From positions 1 through 64,000 of the forward strand of contig NZ_JACIEE010000006.1 of NCBI RefSeq assembly GCF_014196765.1: 64,000 nt of DNA, given 5' to 3'. Both the position numbers and the translations under genes were made by a program. This stretch comes from Mycoplana azooxidifex (GTDB lineage: Bacteria; Pseudomonadota; Alphaproteobacteria; Rhizobiales; Rhizobiaceae). Every line of letters begins with the position of its first letter. The stretch's first letter is position 1. Positions 54,553 to 63,937 of the stretch are shown here, piece by piece. The notes beneath the pieces were generated by a model. The model did not search any database and had not been told where the DNA came from. It worked only from the letters and a program-made list of their open reading frames with translations.

Positions 54553-56244
54553 TCAGGCCACCCTGCGTTGCGGCGTCGAGGCGTGTGCGGCAGGCTGGAT
54601 GTCGGTCCGGAACTGGCTGACGAGCCCGAAGAGCGCCTCGGCCTCGTCCGCCAGCCCCTTGCTCGCGGTCGCCGATTCCTCGACCATCGCGGCGTTGCGC
54701 TGGGTCCCCTGGTCGATGACCGTCACCGCTTCGTTGACCTGCTGCAGGCTGAGGGATTGCTCGCGGCTCGCCTCCACGATGGCGCCGACGTTCTCGTGCA
54801 CGCGCGTCACCTGATCTGCGATCTTCGCCAGCGCCTCGCCCGCCTGCCCGACGAGACCAACGCCGTCGCGGACGTGCTCCTCGGAGATGGCGATCAGATT
54901 CTTGATCTCCTTGGCCGAGGTGGCCGCGCGCTGGGCGAGCTCGCGAACCTCCTGGGCCACGACCGCAAAGCCCTTGCCGGCGTCGCCGGCACGTGCCGCT
55001 TCAACGCCCGCGTTCAGCGCCAGCAGGTTGGTCTGGAAGGCGATCACGTCGATGACGCCGATGATGCCGGCGATCTGCGAGGACGACGTCTCGATCTTCG
55101 ACATCGCGTCGACCGTCCGGCGGACGACTTCGCCCGACTGGTCCGCACTTGCCTTGGCATCGGCGACCAGCGTACCGGCCTCGTTGGCGCGGATCGACGT
55201 CTCCTTCACCGTGACCGTGATCTGGTTGACCGCGGATGCCGTTTCCTCCACCGATGCCGCCTGCTGCTCGATTTCGCGCGACAGGCCTTCGGAGGTCGTG
55301 CGGATCTCCTGCGAGCCAGAGGCGATGGCTTCGGCATTTCCTGCGATCGCCTGGATGGCGCCGCGCAGCCGGCCGACCGAGACGTTGAAATCCGCGCGCA
55401 ATTTGTCGAGAGTCGGAATGAACGGCCGGTCCAGCGTCTGTGCGAGGTTGCCCTCGGCCAGTTCGTGAAGGCCGGAGGCCAACTCGTTGACCGCGCGGAC
55501 GCGTTCGGTCACGTCGGTGGCGAACTTGACCACCTTGAACACCCTGCCGTTCATGTCGAAGATCGGATTGTAGGAGGCCTGGATATGGACCTGCCTGCCG
55601 CCCTTGCCGATCCGCATGAACTCGTCGGCGATGAATTCGCCCGCCGCCAGCTTCTGCCAGAACGCCACATATTCCGGACTTGCGACGTAGCCGGGATCGC
55701 AGAACATCGAATGGTGACGGCCGCCGATCTCGTCCAGCTGGTATCCAAGCGTGGTGAGAAAGTTCTGGTTTGCAGTCAGGATCCGGCCTTCCGGCGTGAA
55801 TTCGATGGTCGCCTGGACGCGCGAGATCGCCTCCAGCTTGCCCCAATCCTCGGCACTCCTCAACTTGATGTCGGTAATGTCGGTTGCAAACTTCACCACC
55901 TTGTAGGGCTTGCCGCCGCGCAGGACCGGATTGTACGACGCCTCGATCCAGACCTCGCGCCCGCCCTTTCCGAGCCGGCGATATTGCTGGCGGTCGAACG
56001 CGCCGCGCCCCAGCCGCTCCCAGAATGCGCGATACTCGGCACTTGCGGCAAACTGCGGCTCCACGAAGATGCGGTGCTGCTGGCCGATGATTTCGGCAAG
56101 CTCGTAGCCCATCGCCTTGCAGAAATTCTCGTTGGCGGAGAGGATCTTTCCGTTCATGTCGAATTCGATGATGGCCTGTGACCGGTCCATCGCACTCAGG
56201 ATAGCCCGCGCATCGGCACCGCGGCCAAACGAAAGCAACGTCAT
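54553..56244 (-). CDS. Cytosolic methyl-accepting chemotaxis protein with two PAS domains
   Basis: This 563-residue protein has no membrane segment. Residues 12-118 and 133-240 are two PAS domains of the same type (AIIEFDMNGKILSANENFCKAMGY, IEFTPEGRILTANQNFLTTLGY), each followed by a PAC-like EVWIEASYNPVLRGG or QVHIQASYNPIFDMNG. A HAMP-like linker follows, then the signalling domain with [45 protein letters not shown]. Double-PAS receptors of this form usually bind haem or flavin and sense redox or oxygen inside the cell. The C-terminus lacks a methylation tether. A MITE-like element follows it. Confidence 0.93.
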   Translation of the reverse strand: MTLLSFGRGADARAILSAMDRSQAIIEFDMNGKILSANENFCKAMGYELAEIIGQQHRIFVEPQFAASAEYRAFWERLGRGAFDRQQYRRLGKGGREVWIEASYNPVLRGGKPYKVVKFATDITDIKLRSAEDWGKLEAISRVQATIEFTPEGRILTANQNFLTTLGYQLDEIGGRHHSMFCDPGYVASPEYVAFWQKLAAGEFIADEFMRIGKGGRQVHIQASYNPIFDMNGRVFKVVKFATDVTERVRAVNELASGLHELAEGNLAQTLDRPFIPTLDKLRADFNVSVGRLRGAIQAIAGNAEAIASGSQEIRTTSEGLSREIEQQAASVEETASAVNQITVTVKETSIRANEAGTLVADAKASADQSGEVVRRTVDAMSKIETSSSQIAGIIGVIDVIAFQTNLLALNAGVEAARAGDAGKGFAVVAQEVRELAQRAATSAKEIKNLIAISEEHVRDGVGLVGQAGEALAKIADQVTRVHENVGAIVEASREQSLSLQQVNEAVTVIDQGTQRNAAMVEESATASKGLADEAEALFGLVSQFRTDIQPAAHASTPQRRVA

Positions 56245-56515
56245 TGCTGCACTCCAGGAATTTTTGGGAGAAATGGACAGAGGATATGTGAGGCAACAGT
56301 CATGTTACCGTAGCGAGCATTCCAGATGCCGACATGTATGGACATCGAAGGTTGAAATTCGATTAATCCGCAACCTGTACCTTCGCCTATCTCACTGATA
56401 ATCGCAGCTTTTTAGCTTGGTCGTATATCTTTTGAAGCGCAGATTGCAGCCGCGCATACACAAATGTCCGCAGAACGGGCAATCGCCATCTCAATCGAAG
56501 GTGGAACCAGACCGG

Positions 56516-57277
56516 TCAGTTCTTCAGCTTGTATCCGGTCCTGAAGATCCATGCCGTAACGGCAAGGCACGCCCCCAGGAAGGCCACGACGATCGCCAGG
56601 CTGATCCAGGGGTTGACGTCGGCGATCTCGAAGAAGCTCCAGCGGAAGCCCGAGACGAGATAGAGGACGGGGTTGAAGTGGCTGACCGTCTGCCAGAACG
56701 GCGGCAGCATATCGATCGAGTAGAAGCTGCCGCCGAGGAAGACGAGCGGCGGAACGACCAGCATCGGGATGATGTTCAACTGCTCGAAATCCTTCGCCCA
56801 GATGCCGATCATGAAGCCGAACAGGCTGAAGCTGACCGCGGTCAGCACGAAGAAGAGTATCATCAGCAGCGGATGGGCGATGGTGATGTCGACGAAGAGC
56901 GACGCGGTGGCCAGGATGATCGTGCCGATGATCAGCCCCTTGGTCGCGGCCGCGCCGACATAGCCGATGACGATCTCCGCCGTGGAGATCGGCGCCGACA
57001 GGATTTCGTAGATCGTGCCGGTGAACTTGGGGAAATAGATGCCGAACGAACCGTTGCCGATGCACTGGTTCAGAAGCGTCAGCATGATCAGCCCTGGCGC
57101 GATGAAGGCGCCGTAGGGCACGCCTTGGATTTCCTGCACGCGCGAGCCGATCGCCGCCCCAAAGACGATAAAATAGAGCGAGGTGGAGACGACCGGCGAG
57201 ACGACGCTCTGCATCAGCGTGCGGCGCGTGCGCGCCATCTCGAAGGCGTAGATCGACTTGATGGCCTCGATGTTCAT
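56516..57277 (-). CDS. ABC-2 type transporter permease
   Basis: This 253-residue permease has about six hydrophobic helices and the ABC-2 pattern: [29 protein letters not shown], the YEILSAPIS region, and [38 protein letters not shown]. Such half-transporters export polysaccharides, lipids or drugs. It overlaps the ATPase gene upstream by three bases, so both are made from one mRNA. The substrate is unknown; no biosynthetic genes are adjacent. Confidence 0.93.
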   Translation of the reverse strand: MNIEAIKSIYAFEMARTRRTLMQSVVSPVVSTSLYFIVFGAAIGSRVQEIQGVPYGAFIAPGLIMLTLLNQCIGNGSFGIYFPKFTGTIYEILSAPISTAEIVIGYVGAAATKGLIIGTIILATASLFVDITIAHPLLMILFFVLTAVSFSLFGFMIGIWAKDFEQLNIIPMLVVPPLVFLGGSFYSIDMLPPFWQTVSHFNPVLYLVSGFRWSFFEIADVNPWISLAIVVAFLGACLAVTAWIFRTGYKLKN

Positions 57278-58200
57278 TTTTCCGCTCCGACCAGTTCGAC
57301 GAAGATGTCCTCGAGCGAACTCTGCTCGGTCGAGACGTCCTTGAGCCGCAGCCCCTGCTCCGCCATCGCGGCCAGCAGGCCGGTGATGCCGGTGCGCTCG
57401 CCGGCCGTATCGTAGTCGTAGACAAGCGACTGGCCGCCATTCCCGAGCTGCAGGCGAAAGCCGGAAAGCGCCTCGGGAACCGCCGACAGCGGCTCGGCGA
57501 GCTCGACCGTGAGCTGCTTGCGTCCCAGTTTCTTCATCAGCGCCGCCTTGTCCTCGACCAGCAGGATCTCGCCCTTGTTGATGACGCCGATCCGGTCGGC
57601 GATCTCCTCGGCTTCCTCGATATAGTGCGTCGTCAGGATGATGGTCACGCCGGTGGCGCGCAGCCGCTCCACCAATTGCCACATCTCCTTGCGCAGCGTC
57701 ACGTCGACGCCGGCGGTGGGCTCGTCTAGGAACAGCACCTTCGGCTCGTAGGACAGCGCCTTGGCAATCAGCACGCGCCGCCGCATGCCGCCGGAGAGAT
57801 GGCGCAGCATCGTGTCCTTCTTGTCCCACAGCGACAGCTCGCGCAGGATCTGTTCGATCAGTGCCGGATCCGGCTTCTTGCCGTGCAGCCCGCGCGAAAA
57901 GGCGACCGTGTTGGAGACCGTCTCGAAGGCGTCGAGCGTTAGTTCCTGCGGCACGAGCCCGATGATCTCACGGGTGCGGCGGAAGTCCTTGACCACGTCG
58001 TGGCCTGCGACCGTCACCCGACCGCCGGACGGCGTGACGATACCGCAGACGATCGAGATCATCGTCGTCTTGCCGGCGCCGTTCGGTCCGAGCAGGGCCA
58101 GGATTTCGCCTTCCTCGATGTCGAGGCTGACGCCCTTGAGCGCCTGGAAGCCGGTGGCATAGTGTTTCGTCAGGTTTTCGATGCGAACGATGGGCGCCAT
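57274..58200 (-). CDS. ABC transporter ATP-binding protein (ABC-2 type)
   Basis: This 308-residue ATPase has Walker A ([16 protein letters not shown], about 36-51), the Q-loop GLVPQELTL, the signature [15 protein letters not shown], Walker B ([12 protein letters not shown]) and H-loop TTHYIEEAE. The C-terminal 85 residues are the extension typical of CcmA/NodI-type exporter ATPases. The start [17 protein letters not shown] is chosen; the longer in-frame extension lacks similarity. It is coupled to the permease gene downstream. Confidence 0.95.
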   Translation of the reverse strand: MAPIVRIENLTKHYATGFQALKGVSLDIEEGEILALLGPNGAGKTTMISIVCGIVTPSGGRVTVAGHDVVKDFRRTREIIGLVPQELTLDAFETVSNTVAFSRGLHGKKPDPALIEQILRELSLWDKKDTMLRHLSGGMRRRVLIAKALSYEPKVLFLDEPTAGVDVTLRKEMWQLVERLRATGVTIILTTHYIEEAEEIADRIGVINKGEILLVEDKAALMKKLGRKQLTVELAEPLSAVPEALSGFRLQLGNGGQSLVYDYDTAGERTGITGLLAAMAEQGLRLKDVSTEQSSLEDIFVELVGAEK

Positions 58201-58337
58201 GCAATAACCATGTGACGGGAGGTCGGAGGGAATGCCGGCGGGCGCCGGACCGCGCATCGCCCCTCCCTGGGCGGATGCCGGCGCAATATGGGGGAGACGG
58301 ACGCGGTTTTCACCCCCGACCGCGAAAAAATATTCTC

Positions 58338-58481
58338 TCAACCGTAGATGCTGTAGAGAAAACGCACCCCGACGAAGAGCAGGAACAGTCCGAAGGCGAT
58401 CTCCAGGTGGCGCTTGCTCAGCGCATGCGCGATCCTGACGCCATAGGGCGTGACGACGAGGTCGGCTACGGGCGGCACGGG
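58338..58481 (-). pseudogene. TauE/SafE (TSUP) transporter remnant, C-terminal end
   Basis: On the minus strand the last 47 codons before the stop at 58338-58340 read like the end of a sulfite exporter: [20 protein letters not shown] followed by [17 protein letters not shown]. An in-frame stop lies at 58482-58484, and no membrane-protein sequence continues upstream. Only the last two helices of a protein of about 250 residues remain. No credible start codon or ribosome site exists. This is a deletion remnant. Confidence 0.75.
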
Positions 58482-58599
58482 CTACTCCTGATTGCTGTCG
58501 GACCCGTGCGAAAATCGAGTCGCTCGAGCCCTAAGTGTCATGAAACCGTGATCGTTTTCAATCACTCTGGGTCACGAGGCAGGAAGCCGCCGCCGCGTC

Positions 58600-58799
58600 G
58601 CCCGGGCGCTTTCGGCTCGCAATGATTGCGACAGCGCCTCGCCCGGCAGCCCCCTGCCGGGCCGAATGGACGGATGAACCGTCTGCATGAACTGCGCCGC
58701 CCTCCGGGATCCCCTCTCGCAGGGCCTTGTATCGAGTTGGCGTGGCGACGCACCTCTCTGACGCGTTTCTTGGCCGGCTTTCGAGCCGGTCCTTTTTTT
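58600..58799 (+). ncRNA. Candidate small RNA ending in an intrinsic terminator
   Basis: The plus strand carries a perfect 9-bp hairpin (GCCCGGCAG-CCCC-CTGCCGGGC, 58641-58662), a weaker stem near 58699-58725, and a canonical terminator at 58772-58799. No plus-strand gene lies upstream, since both neighbours are minus-strand. The 5' end is a guess. No known RNA family was recognised, so this is a structural prediction only. Confidence 0.4.
58772..58799 (+). terminator. Rho-independent terminator with UUCG loop, plus strand
   Basis: An 8-bp stem (GGCCGGCT/AGCCGGTC with one G-U pair) closed by a TTCG tetraloop is followed by C and seven T residues. No annotated plus-strand gene precedes it. The minus-strand extensin gene starts at 60082 and ends at 58817, so this terminator does not serve it. 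Confidence 0.8.
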
Positions 58800-58816
58800 G
58801 GCAGATATCGCTGTTG

Positions 58817-60082
58817 CTACAGGCTGCAGTGCCGGTAGCCGGACTTGCGCATGCGCAGGTCGAAGTGGAAGTGATCCTTGTGGAAGCGGTCGCTGCCGGG
58901 GCCGAGCACGGTGGTGAAATATTTGCAGCTGTCGGTGCGCACGGCCTTCAGCAGCCCCTTCTCGCGGAAGGCGAAGAAGCCCTTCCGGCGGATCAGGATC
59001 TCCTTGCCGTTGTTCAGCACGATCTTGCCGACGTCGATGGCGTTGCCCTTGGCATGCTCGGACATGGAGGCGCCGCGCTGCGAATTCATGGTCCGGCAGG
59101 AATAGGACGACATCTGGTGGATCGACTTGACGCCGGAAACGTAGCGCAGGCGCGCGGACGGGGCGAGTTCGTTCTTCACCCATTTGGCGAAGGCTTCGGT
59201 GATCTGGCAGTTGACCTGCGCGGCCGGCCGGATCTGGATGCCGCCGGAAAGTCCCTGCAGCTCGATCGGATAGGCGATGCCGCAGGAACGGCCCTTGCCG
59301 ATCGCGGGCACGTCGCGGAATTTTACGCCGAGACGCTGCAACCGCTGCCGGCAGGCCTTTTCGGCTGCCGGCATGCCGCCCTGGCTCTCTGGCACCGACA
59401 TCGGGTTGTCGAAGCGCGGGATGAAGGCGACCTTCTGCTCCGCCCCAACACGGCGGGCGCTGGGCTGGGCTGCGGGAGCCGTCATTTCCGCCTCCGTTTC
59501 CGGCATCGGCACCGGTTCGGACATTTGCGGCTGGCCCAGTTGCCGCGGGTCGTCCGAGCCGATGCCATCGACGACCACCTGCGTGGCATTGCCCTCGGCG
59601 ATCTCATCGGCCTGCGCCTCGGCAAGCCCCTGGATGGACTCGCCCTGGCCGACGCCGAGGCCCGCATCCATGTTGACCCCGTCCTCCGGGACCTGCAGCA
59701 CGCCGCCGGTGGAGGCCACCTGCGCCCCGCCGGCCACGCCCATCGCCTCGTCGCTGTCGATCCTGGGCAGTCGGCCTGGCTCCCGTCCGGGCTCCGCCGG
59801 CATGGCTTGCCCGACCGTTTCGATTTCGCCGGGACCGCCGAAGGCGCCCGCTCTGTCGCTGGCGGTGCCGACCGGCGTCCCGCCGGCCGGATAGGCGGCA
59901 GAGGCGCCGGTATCGTTCGCGCCGGCCCGCATCCGCTGCGCGCCCACCGGCCTGATGGCGCTGACCGTGCTTTCACCGTCGACGCTCCCCGGCGGGATCA
60001 GGTCGCCCGAGCAGGCGGCAAGAAAGAGGGCCGCGAGGATAGCGGCCGGTCGCGCCGGTGAGAAAGCAGACGTGATACTCAT
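58817..60082 (-). CDS. Extensin-like domain lipoprotein
   Basis: This 421-residue protein starts MSITSAFSPARPAAILAALFLAACSG, a lipoprotein signal with the modified Cys at about residue 24. Residues 25-225 are low-complexity (Gly, Ala, Pro, Glu). The C-terminal 190 residues are the extensin-like C-terminal domain: CRQRLQRLGVKFRDVPAIGKGRSCGIAYPIEL, HQMSSYSCRTMN, SEHAKGNAIDVGKI and DRFHKDHFHFDLR. In bacteria this fold resembles D-Ala-D-Ala carboxypeptidase-type metal enzymes (SxHxxGxAxD and HxH), so a cell-wall hydrolase role is possible. A longer in-frame start exists but lacks a signal peptide. Confidence 0.9.
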   Translation of the reverse strand: MSITSAFSPARPAAILAALFLAACSGDLIPPGSVDGESTVSAIRPVGAQRMRAGANDTGASAAYPAGGTPVGTASDRAGAFGGPGEIETVGQAMPAEPGREPGRLPRIDSDEAMGVAGGAQVASTGGVLQVPEDGVNMDAGLGVGQGESIQGLAEAQADEIAEGNATQVVVDGIGSDDPRQLGQPQMSEPVPMPETEAEMTAPAAQPSARRVGAEQKVAFIPRFDNPMSVPESQGGMPAAEKACRQRLQRLGVKFRDVPAIGKGRSCGIAYPIELQGLSGGIQIRPAAQVNCQITEAFAKWVKNELAPSARLRYVSGVKSIHQMSSYSCRTMNSQRGASMSEHAKGNAIDVGKIVLNNGKEILIRRKGFFAFREKGLLKAVRTDSCKYFTTVLGPGSDRFHKDHFHFDLRMRKSGYRHCSL

Positions 60083-60616
60083 GACAATTCCCGTTCCGCC
60101 TGTGCCCGCACGACCGATCCGCAAGCTTCCAGGTCCCGGCATGCTGCCGCCCCCAAGTGTCCGCATTCGGGACGAATCCGGGCGACGGCGCCCGCGCCGG
60201 GCCAGCGCCCTGCAAAACAACGAAATTTTAGGCCCACAGGGTAAACGAAGGGTTTCCGGCCGCTCCGCGCGATCGCACACGCTCGCCATCGTGACCGGCT
60301 GGGGAAGACGAAGCGGTCCCGGCGGGTGACGCCGGGGCCAACAGTTCGTTGACAAACTCGCCCTTGGTAGGAGCTCCCTTTCTTCCGTCACCCCGGACTT
60401 GATCCGGGGTCCAGCAGCGCCGCGTCTGTGGTGCAAAAGAACCTTTTTCGCTCAAGGACTTGAGCGTGCTGGATGCCGGATCTAGTCCGGCATGACGCCC
60501 CCCGTTGCTGGCCTGTTCGAAGACATGGACGCCCGGAACAAGGCTTCGTCAGAAGTCAGACGACCCCGGCGCGTCACGCCGGGGCCGATTGGATCCGCAG
60601 TTGCCTTTCGCCTGCC
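60083..60616. other. Intergenic region with palindromic repeats
   Basis: This 534-bp gap holds the repeat element at 60386-60497 and two shorter GC hairpins (CCCGGCGGGTGACGCCGGGG near 60325 and CCCCGGCGCGTCACGCCGGGG near 60570). The latter two resemble each other and flank the main element. No gene is supported. Confidence 0.6.
60386..60497. repeat. Palindromic intergenic element with CCGGACTTGATCCGG arms
   Basis: The left arm CGTCACCCCGGACTTGATCC and the right arm (inverted: CGTCATGCCGGACTAGATCC) bound about 112 bp. Each arm is itself a hairpin, and CCAGCA/TGCTGG continues the pairing inwards. Sequences of this type are abundant in alphaproteobacterial genomes. Confidence 0.85.
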
Positions 60617-62428
60617 TCAGGCGGCGCGGGCGCGCGTTGTCGCCGACTGTGCGGCGAGGCGGAAGCGCTGCAGCAGCGCCCGCAGTTCCTCGCTTTCCTG
60701 CGACAGCGTCTGGCCGGCGGCGCTCGTCTCCTCGACCATCGCGGCATTCTGCTGGGTCATCTGGTCCATCTGGTTGACGGCGGTATTGACCTCCGCCAGC
60801 CCGACCGACTGCTCGCGGGCGGCCGTGGCGATCAACTGCACCTGGTCGTTGACCTGGTGAACCAGCTGCTCGATTTCGGCCAGCGCCTCGCCGGTGGAGC
60901 GCACCAGCGCCACGCCGTTGCCGACCTCGGTGGCCGAATTGCCGATCAGGCCCTTGATCTCCTTGGCCGCATTGGCCGAGCGCTGCGCCAGCTCGCGCAC
61001 CTCCTGGGCCACGACGGCAAAGCCCCTGCCGGCCTCGCCCGCGCGCGCCGCCTCGACGCCGGCATTGAGCGCCAGCAGGTTCGTCTGGAAGGCGATCTCG
61101 TCGATCACGCCGATGATCTGGCTGATGCGGTTGGAGGCATCCTCGATCCGCCCCATCGCCGCAACCGCCTCGCGCACGATGGCGCCGGAGCGGCCCGCGC
61201 TTTCCTTGGTCTGCCCGACCATGCGGCTCGCCTCCATGGCGCGGTCCGATGCGCTGCGGACGGCGGCGGTGATCTCGTCGAGCGCCGCGGCCGTCTCCTC
61301 CAGGGAGGCTGCCTGCTGCTCGGTACGCTGCGACAGGTTGTTGGCCGCGACGGCGATGCCGCCGGCATTGCCGTGCACCACGTCGGTCGAATGGGCGATC
61401 GCGCCGATGACGCCGTTCAGCGCCTGCGCCGCCTGGTTGAAGTCCTCGCGCAGCTTGGCATATTCCGGCGCGATCGCATCGATCTGTGCGGAAAGGTCGC
61501 CGCGGGCCAGCCGCTCGAGCGCCGTGCCGACCGTGTCCATCGCGTCGACCTGCGACTGGCTGATCGCGCGCTGGCGGCGCTCGCCCTCGCTGCGCTCGGC
61601 ATTGGTGCGTCGCTGCTGCTCGCCTTCGCGAATGCGCATCTCGGCGCGCTCGCGCACGCTGTCGCGCAGCACCGACACGACCCGGGCCATGTCGCCCACC
61701 TCGTCGCGCCGTTCCGTCCCCGGCACATCGCCGGAGACGTCCTCCTGCGCGATCGCCTGCATGGCGGTCTTCAGCCGGCCGATCGGGCCTACGACGCTGC
61801 GAACGATCGCAAAGGCGACAAGGACGATCGCCACCGCACCAAGGCCCAGCCAGCCCACCATGGAGACCGCGTTGCGCCGGAACATGGCCGACAGGTCGTC
61901 GGCATAGACGCCCGTGCCGACAACCCAGCCCCAGGGCGCGAAGCCCGCGACATGCGAATATTTCAAGACCGGCTCTTCCGCGCCGGGCTTCGGCCAGTAG
62001 TAGTCGACGAAGCCCTCGCCCTTCGCCTTCGCCACGTCGGCGAACTCGCGGAAGATGAACTTTCCGGTCGGATCCTTCATCCCGGACTGATCGGTATCGT
62101 CGAGTTCCGGCTTGATCGGATGCATGACGATGCGGGCATCGAGGTCGTTGATCCAGAAGTAGCCGCTATCCTCGTAGCGCAACGCCCGGACGGCGTCCTT
62201 GGCGCGCGCCTGCGCCTCCTCCCGCGTCAGCGCCCCCGACGCCTCCTGGCCGTGATAGAATTCGAACAGCTTCACCATGTTCTGGTCCAACGCGCGCAGC
62301 TTCGACTTGCGCTCGACGACCATCGCGTCCTGATAGTGAAACAGCGCGTAGACCGAAACGGCCGAAAAGACGGCGAGCGCCAGCCCCACGAGCAGATACA
62401 GTCTGGCGGATATCTTCAACTTGCTCAC
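60617..62428 (-). CDS. Methyl-accepting chemotaxis protein with sCache_2 sensor
   Basis: This 603-residue receptor has transmembrane segment 1 at residues 9-30 and a periplasmic sCache_2 domain (residues about 38-190: [71 protein letters not shown]). Transmembrane segment 2 follows near 195-215, then HAMP and the signalling domain ([45 protein letters not shown]). sCache_2 domains often bind small organic acids. It starts at a GTG after AGGGGG; an upstream TTG is less likely. It is not linked to the other two chemoreceptor genes. Confidence 0.94.
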   Translation of the reverse strand: MSKLKISARLYLLVGLALAVFSAVSVYALFHYQDAMVVERKSKLRALDQNMVKLFEFYHGQEASGALTREEAQARAKDAVRALRYEDSGYFWINDLDARIVMHPIKPELDDTDQSGMKDPTGKFIFREFADVAKAKGEGFVDYYWPKPGAEEPVLKYSHVAGFAPWGWVVGTGVYADDLSAMFRRNAVSMVGWLGLGAVAIVLVAFAIVRSVVGPIGRLKTAMQAIAQEDVSGDVPGTERRDEVGDMARVVSVLRDSVRERAEMRIREGEQQRRTNAERSEGERRQRAISQSQVDAMDTVGTALERLARGDLSAQIDAIAPEYAKLREDFNQAAQALNGVIGAIAHSTDVVHGNAGGIAVAANNLSQRTEQQAASLEETAAALDEITAAVRSASDRAMEASRMVGQTKESAGRSGAIVREAVAAMGRIEDASNRISQIIGVIDEIAFQTNLLALNAGVEAARAGEAGRGFAVVAQEVRELAQRSANAAKEIKGLIGNSATEVGNGVALVRSTGEALAEIEQLVHQVNDQVQLIATAAREQSVGLAEVNTAVNQMDQMTQQNAAMVEETSAAGQTLSQESEELRALLQRFRLAAQSATTRARAA

Positions 62429-62645
62429 AATGATCCCCCTCAAATCCGGCAAATGGCGTTGCCGGCCCGGGCGCCGATCTTTGTCGCGATAGGTTAAATT
62501 CGACTAAATTACGATGTACCAATTTTCCTGGCTTTTATGCTCTTCGCCGGCCCGCATCTTAACGCAAAACATGCATGGCGGCGTTGCGCACTGTTTCTTG
62601 GAGCGCCTTTGGTCTAAATCGGATGCGTGCACGGAGTATCGATTC

Positions 62646-63032
62646 ATGACCGAGAACGCTTCACCTCTGGGGCAGCTGACGCTCCGAACGCTGGCGATGC
62701 CCGCCGACGCCAATGCCGCCGGCGACATCTTCGGCGGCTGGGTCATGGCGCAGATGGACCTTGCAGCCGGCATCCGCGCCGCCGAGCGCGCGCATGGCCG
62801 CGTCGTCACCCGCGCGGTGCGCGAGATGGCATTCGAACTGCCGGTCAAGATCGGCGACACCATCAACGTCTATACCGAGATCGTCGCCGTCGGCCGCACC
62901 TCGATCACCTTGCTGGTGGAAGCCTGGGCGCGCCGCTACCTGACCGGACGTCTCGACAAGGTCACGGGCGCAACCTTCGTCATGGTCGCCCTCGACCGCG
63001 ACGGCCACCCGACGGCCGTTCCGGCAGAGTGA
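62646..63032 (+). CDS. Acyl-CoA thioesterase, YciA-type hotdog fold
   Basis: The 128 residues from MTENASPLGQLTLRTLAMPADANAAGDIFGGWVMAQMD include the active-site Asp segment (NAAGDIFGGW) and the long hotdog helix. VVTRAVREMAFELPVKIGDTINVYTEIV and SITLLVEAWARR complete the acyl-CoA hydrolase pattern. YciA enzymes hydrolyse short and medium acyl-CoAs. The ATG at 62646 gives the family length; the longer frame upstream (from 62514) is unconserved. It is divergent from the Cache chemoreceptor gene. Confidence 0.92.
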   Translation: MTENASPLGQLTLRTLAMPADANAAGDIFGGWVMAQMDLAAGIRAAERAHGRVVTRAVREMAFELPVKIGDTINVYTEIVAVGRTSITLLVEAWARRYLTGRLDKVTGATFVMVALDRDGHPTAVPAE

Positions 63033-63042
63033 TCGCCCCAGG

Positions 63043-63208
63043 GCAATCGCATATGAAAAAGCCCCTCCCCACCCTCCCCACGAGGGGGATGGCTTAACCG
63101 GGCCGCGCCGCTGAAATTCACTTGGGGCAGACGGATGCGGCGGGTCCTCTCCCCCCTTGTGGGGGAGATGGCCGGCAGGCCAGAGGGGGACTTGCCATAG
63201 GCGATTGC
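63043..63208. repeat. MITE-like dispersed element, copy 2 (inverted relative to copy 1)
   Basis: About 166 bp with matching ends: GCAATCGCATATG at the left and, inverted, GCAATCGCCTATG at the right. The body contains CCTCCCCACGAGGGGGATGG and GGGGGAGATGGCCGGCAGG. As its reverse complement it matches 54348-54511 almost throughout. This is the better preserved copy and defines the inverted terminal repeats. Confidence 0.9.
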
Positions 63209-63340
63209 CCAGGTGAACGCCCGCTCGACCATGGACCTGCCGGCATCCACCTGCCATCCTGCGCCCGCCTGAACCGGCCGAATCGGTCACAAGGATGAAC
63301 CGGCGGATCCGTGCGATCAGCCACGACCGGGAAAATTCCG

Positions 63341-63931
63341 ATGGAGCACACAGCCCCCGATCCGGCCCTCTTCACCCATGTGCGGATCGTCATCGGCATG
63401 GTCGTCAGCCTGTCGCTCGCCCGGCTTCTCACCGGCCTCGCCTCCTTCGTCCAGCATCCCGGAAAGACGCGCGTCTACTGGGTCCATCTCGGCTGGGTGC
63501 TGTCGATGCTGCTGTTCCTGCTGCATTTCTGGTGGTGGGAATTCCGGCTGCAGGCGCTGACCTTCCTCGATTTCGGCGTCTACCTGTTCCTGATAGGCTT
63601 CGCCTGCCTGTTCTTCTTCCTCTGCGTGCTGCTCTTTCCCGTGTCGATGGAGGAGTATAGCGGCTACGAGGACTACTTCATGTCGCGCAAGGGCTGGTTC
63701 TTTGGCTTCCTGGCGCTGGCCTATGCGGTCGACCTCGCCGATACGGCCATCAAGGGGCGGCCGTATTTCGAATCCTTCGGCTACGAGTATCCTGTGCGGA
63801 ACGTCGTCTACATCGTCCTCTGCGGTATCGCGGCGTTCACCGCCAGCAGACGCTTCCATGCCACCTTCGTCTCGCTTGGCCTGCTCTACCAGCTGAGCTG
63901 GATCTTCCGGGCCTTCGACATCATCGACTGA
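63341..63931 (+). CDS. Unknown membrane protein
   Basis: Not recognised. The 196 residues contain five or six hydrophobic helices (for example VRIVIGMVVSLSLARLLTGL, VLSMLLFLLHFWWWEF, YLFLIGFACLFFFLCVLLF, GFLALAYAVDLADTA, VVYIVLCGIAAFTA). Aromatic residues are frequent at helix ends. The ATG at 63341 (MEHTAPDPALF) follows GGGAAAAT; an upstream in-frame start adds ten residues. It has no operon partner visible; the next gene is on the opposite strand. Confidence 0.75.
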   Translation: MEHTAPDPALFTHVRIVIGMVVSLSLARLLTGLASFVQHPGKTRVYWVHLGWVLSMLLFLLHFWWWEFRLQALTFLDFGVYLFLIGFACLFFFLCVLLFPVSMEEYSGYEDYFMSRKGWFFGFLALAYAVDLADTAIKGRPYFESFGYEYPVRNVVYIVLCGIAAFTASRRFHATFVSLGLLYQLSWIFRAFDIID

Positions 63932-63937
63932 TTGTGC

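Noticed and set aside
58626-58838. 70-codon open frame on the plus strand
   Set aside because: It runs through the hairpin and terminator structures, with low-complexity Arg/Pro content; an RNA explanation fits better.
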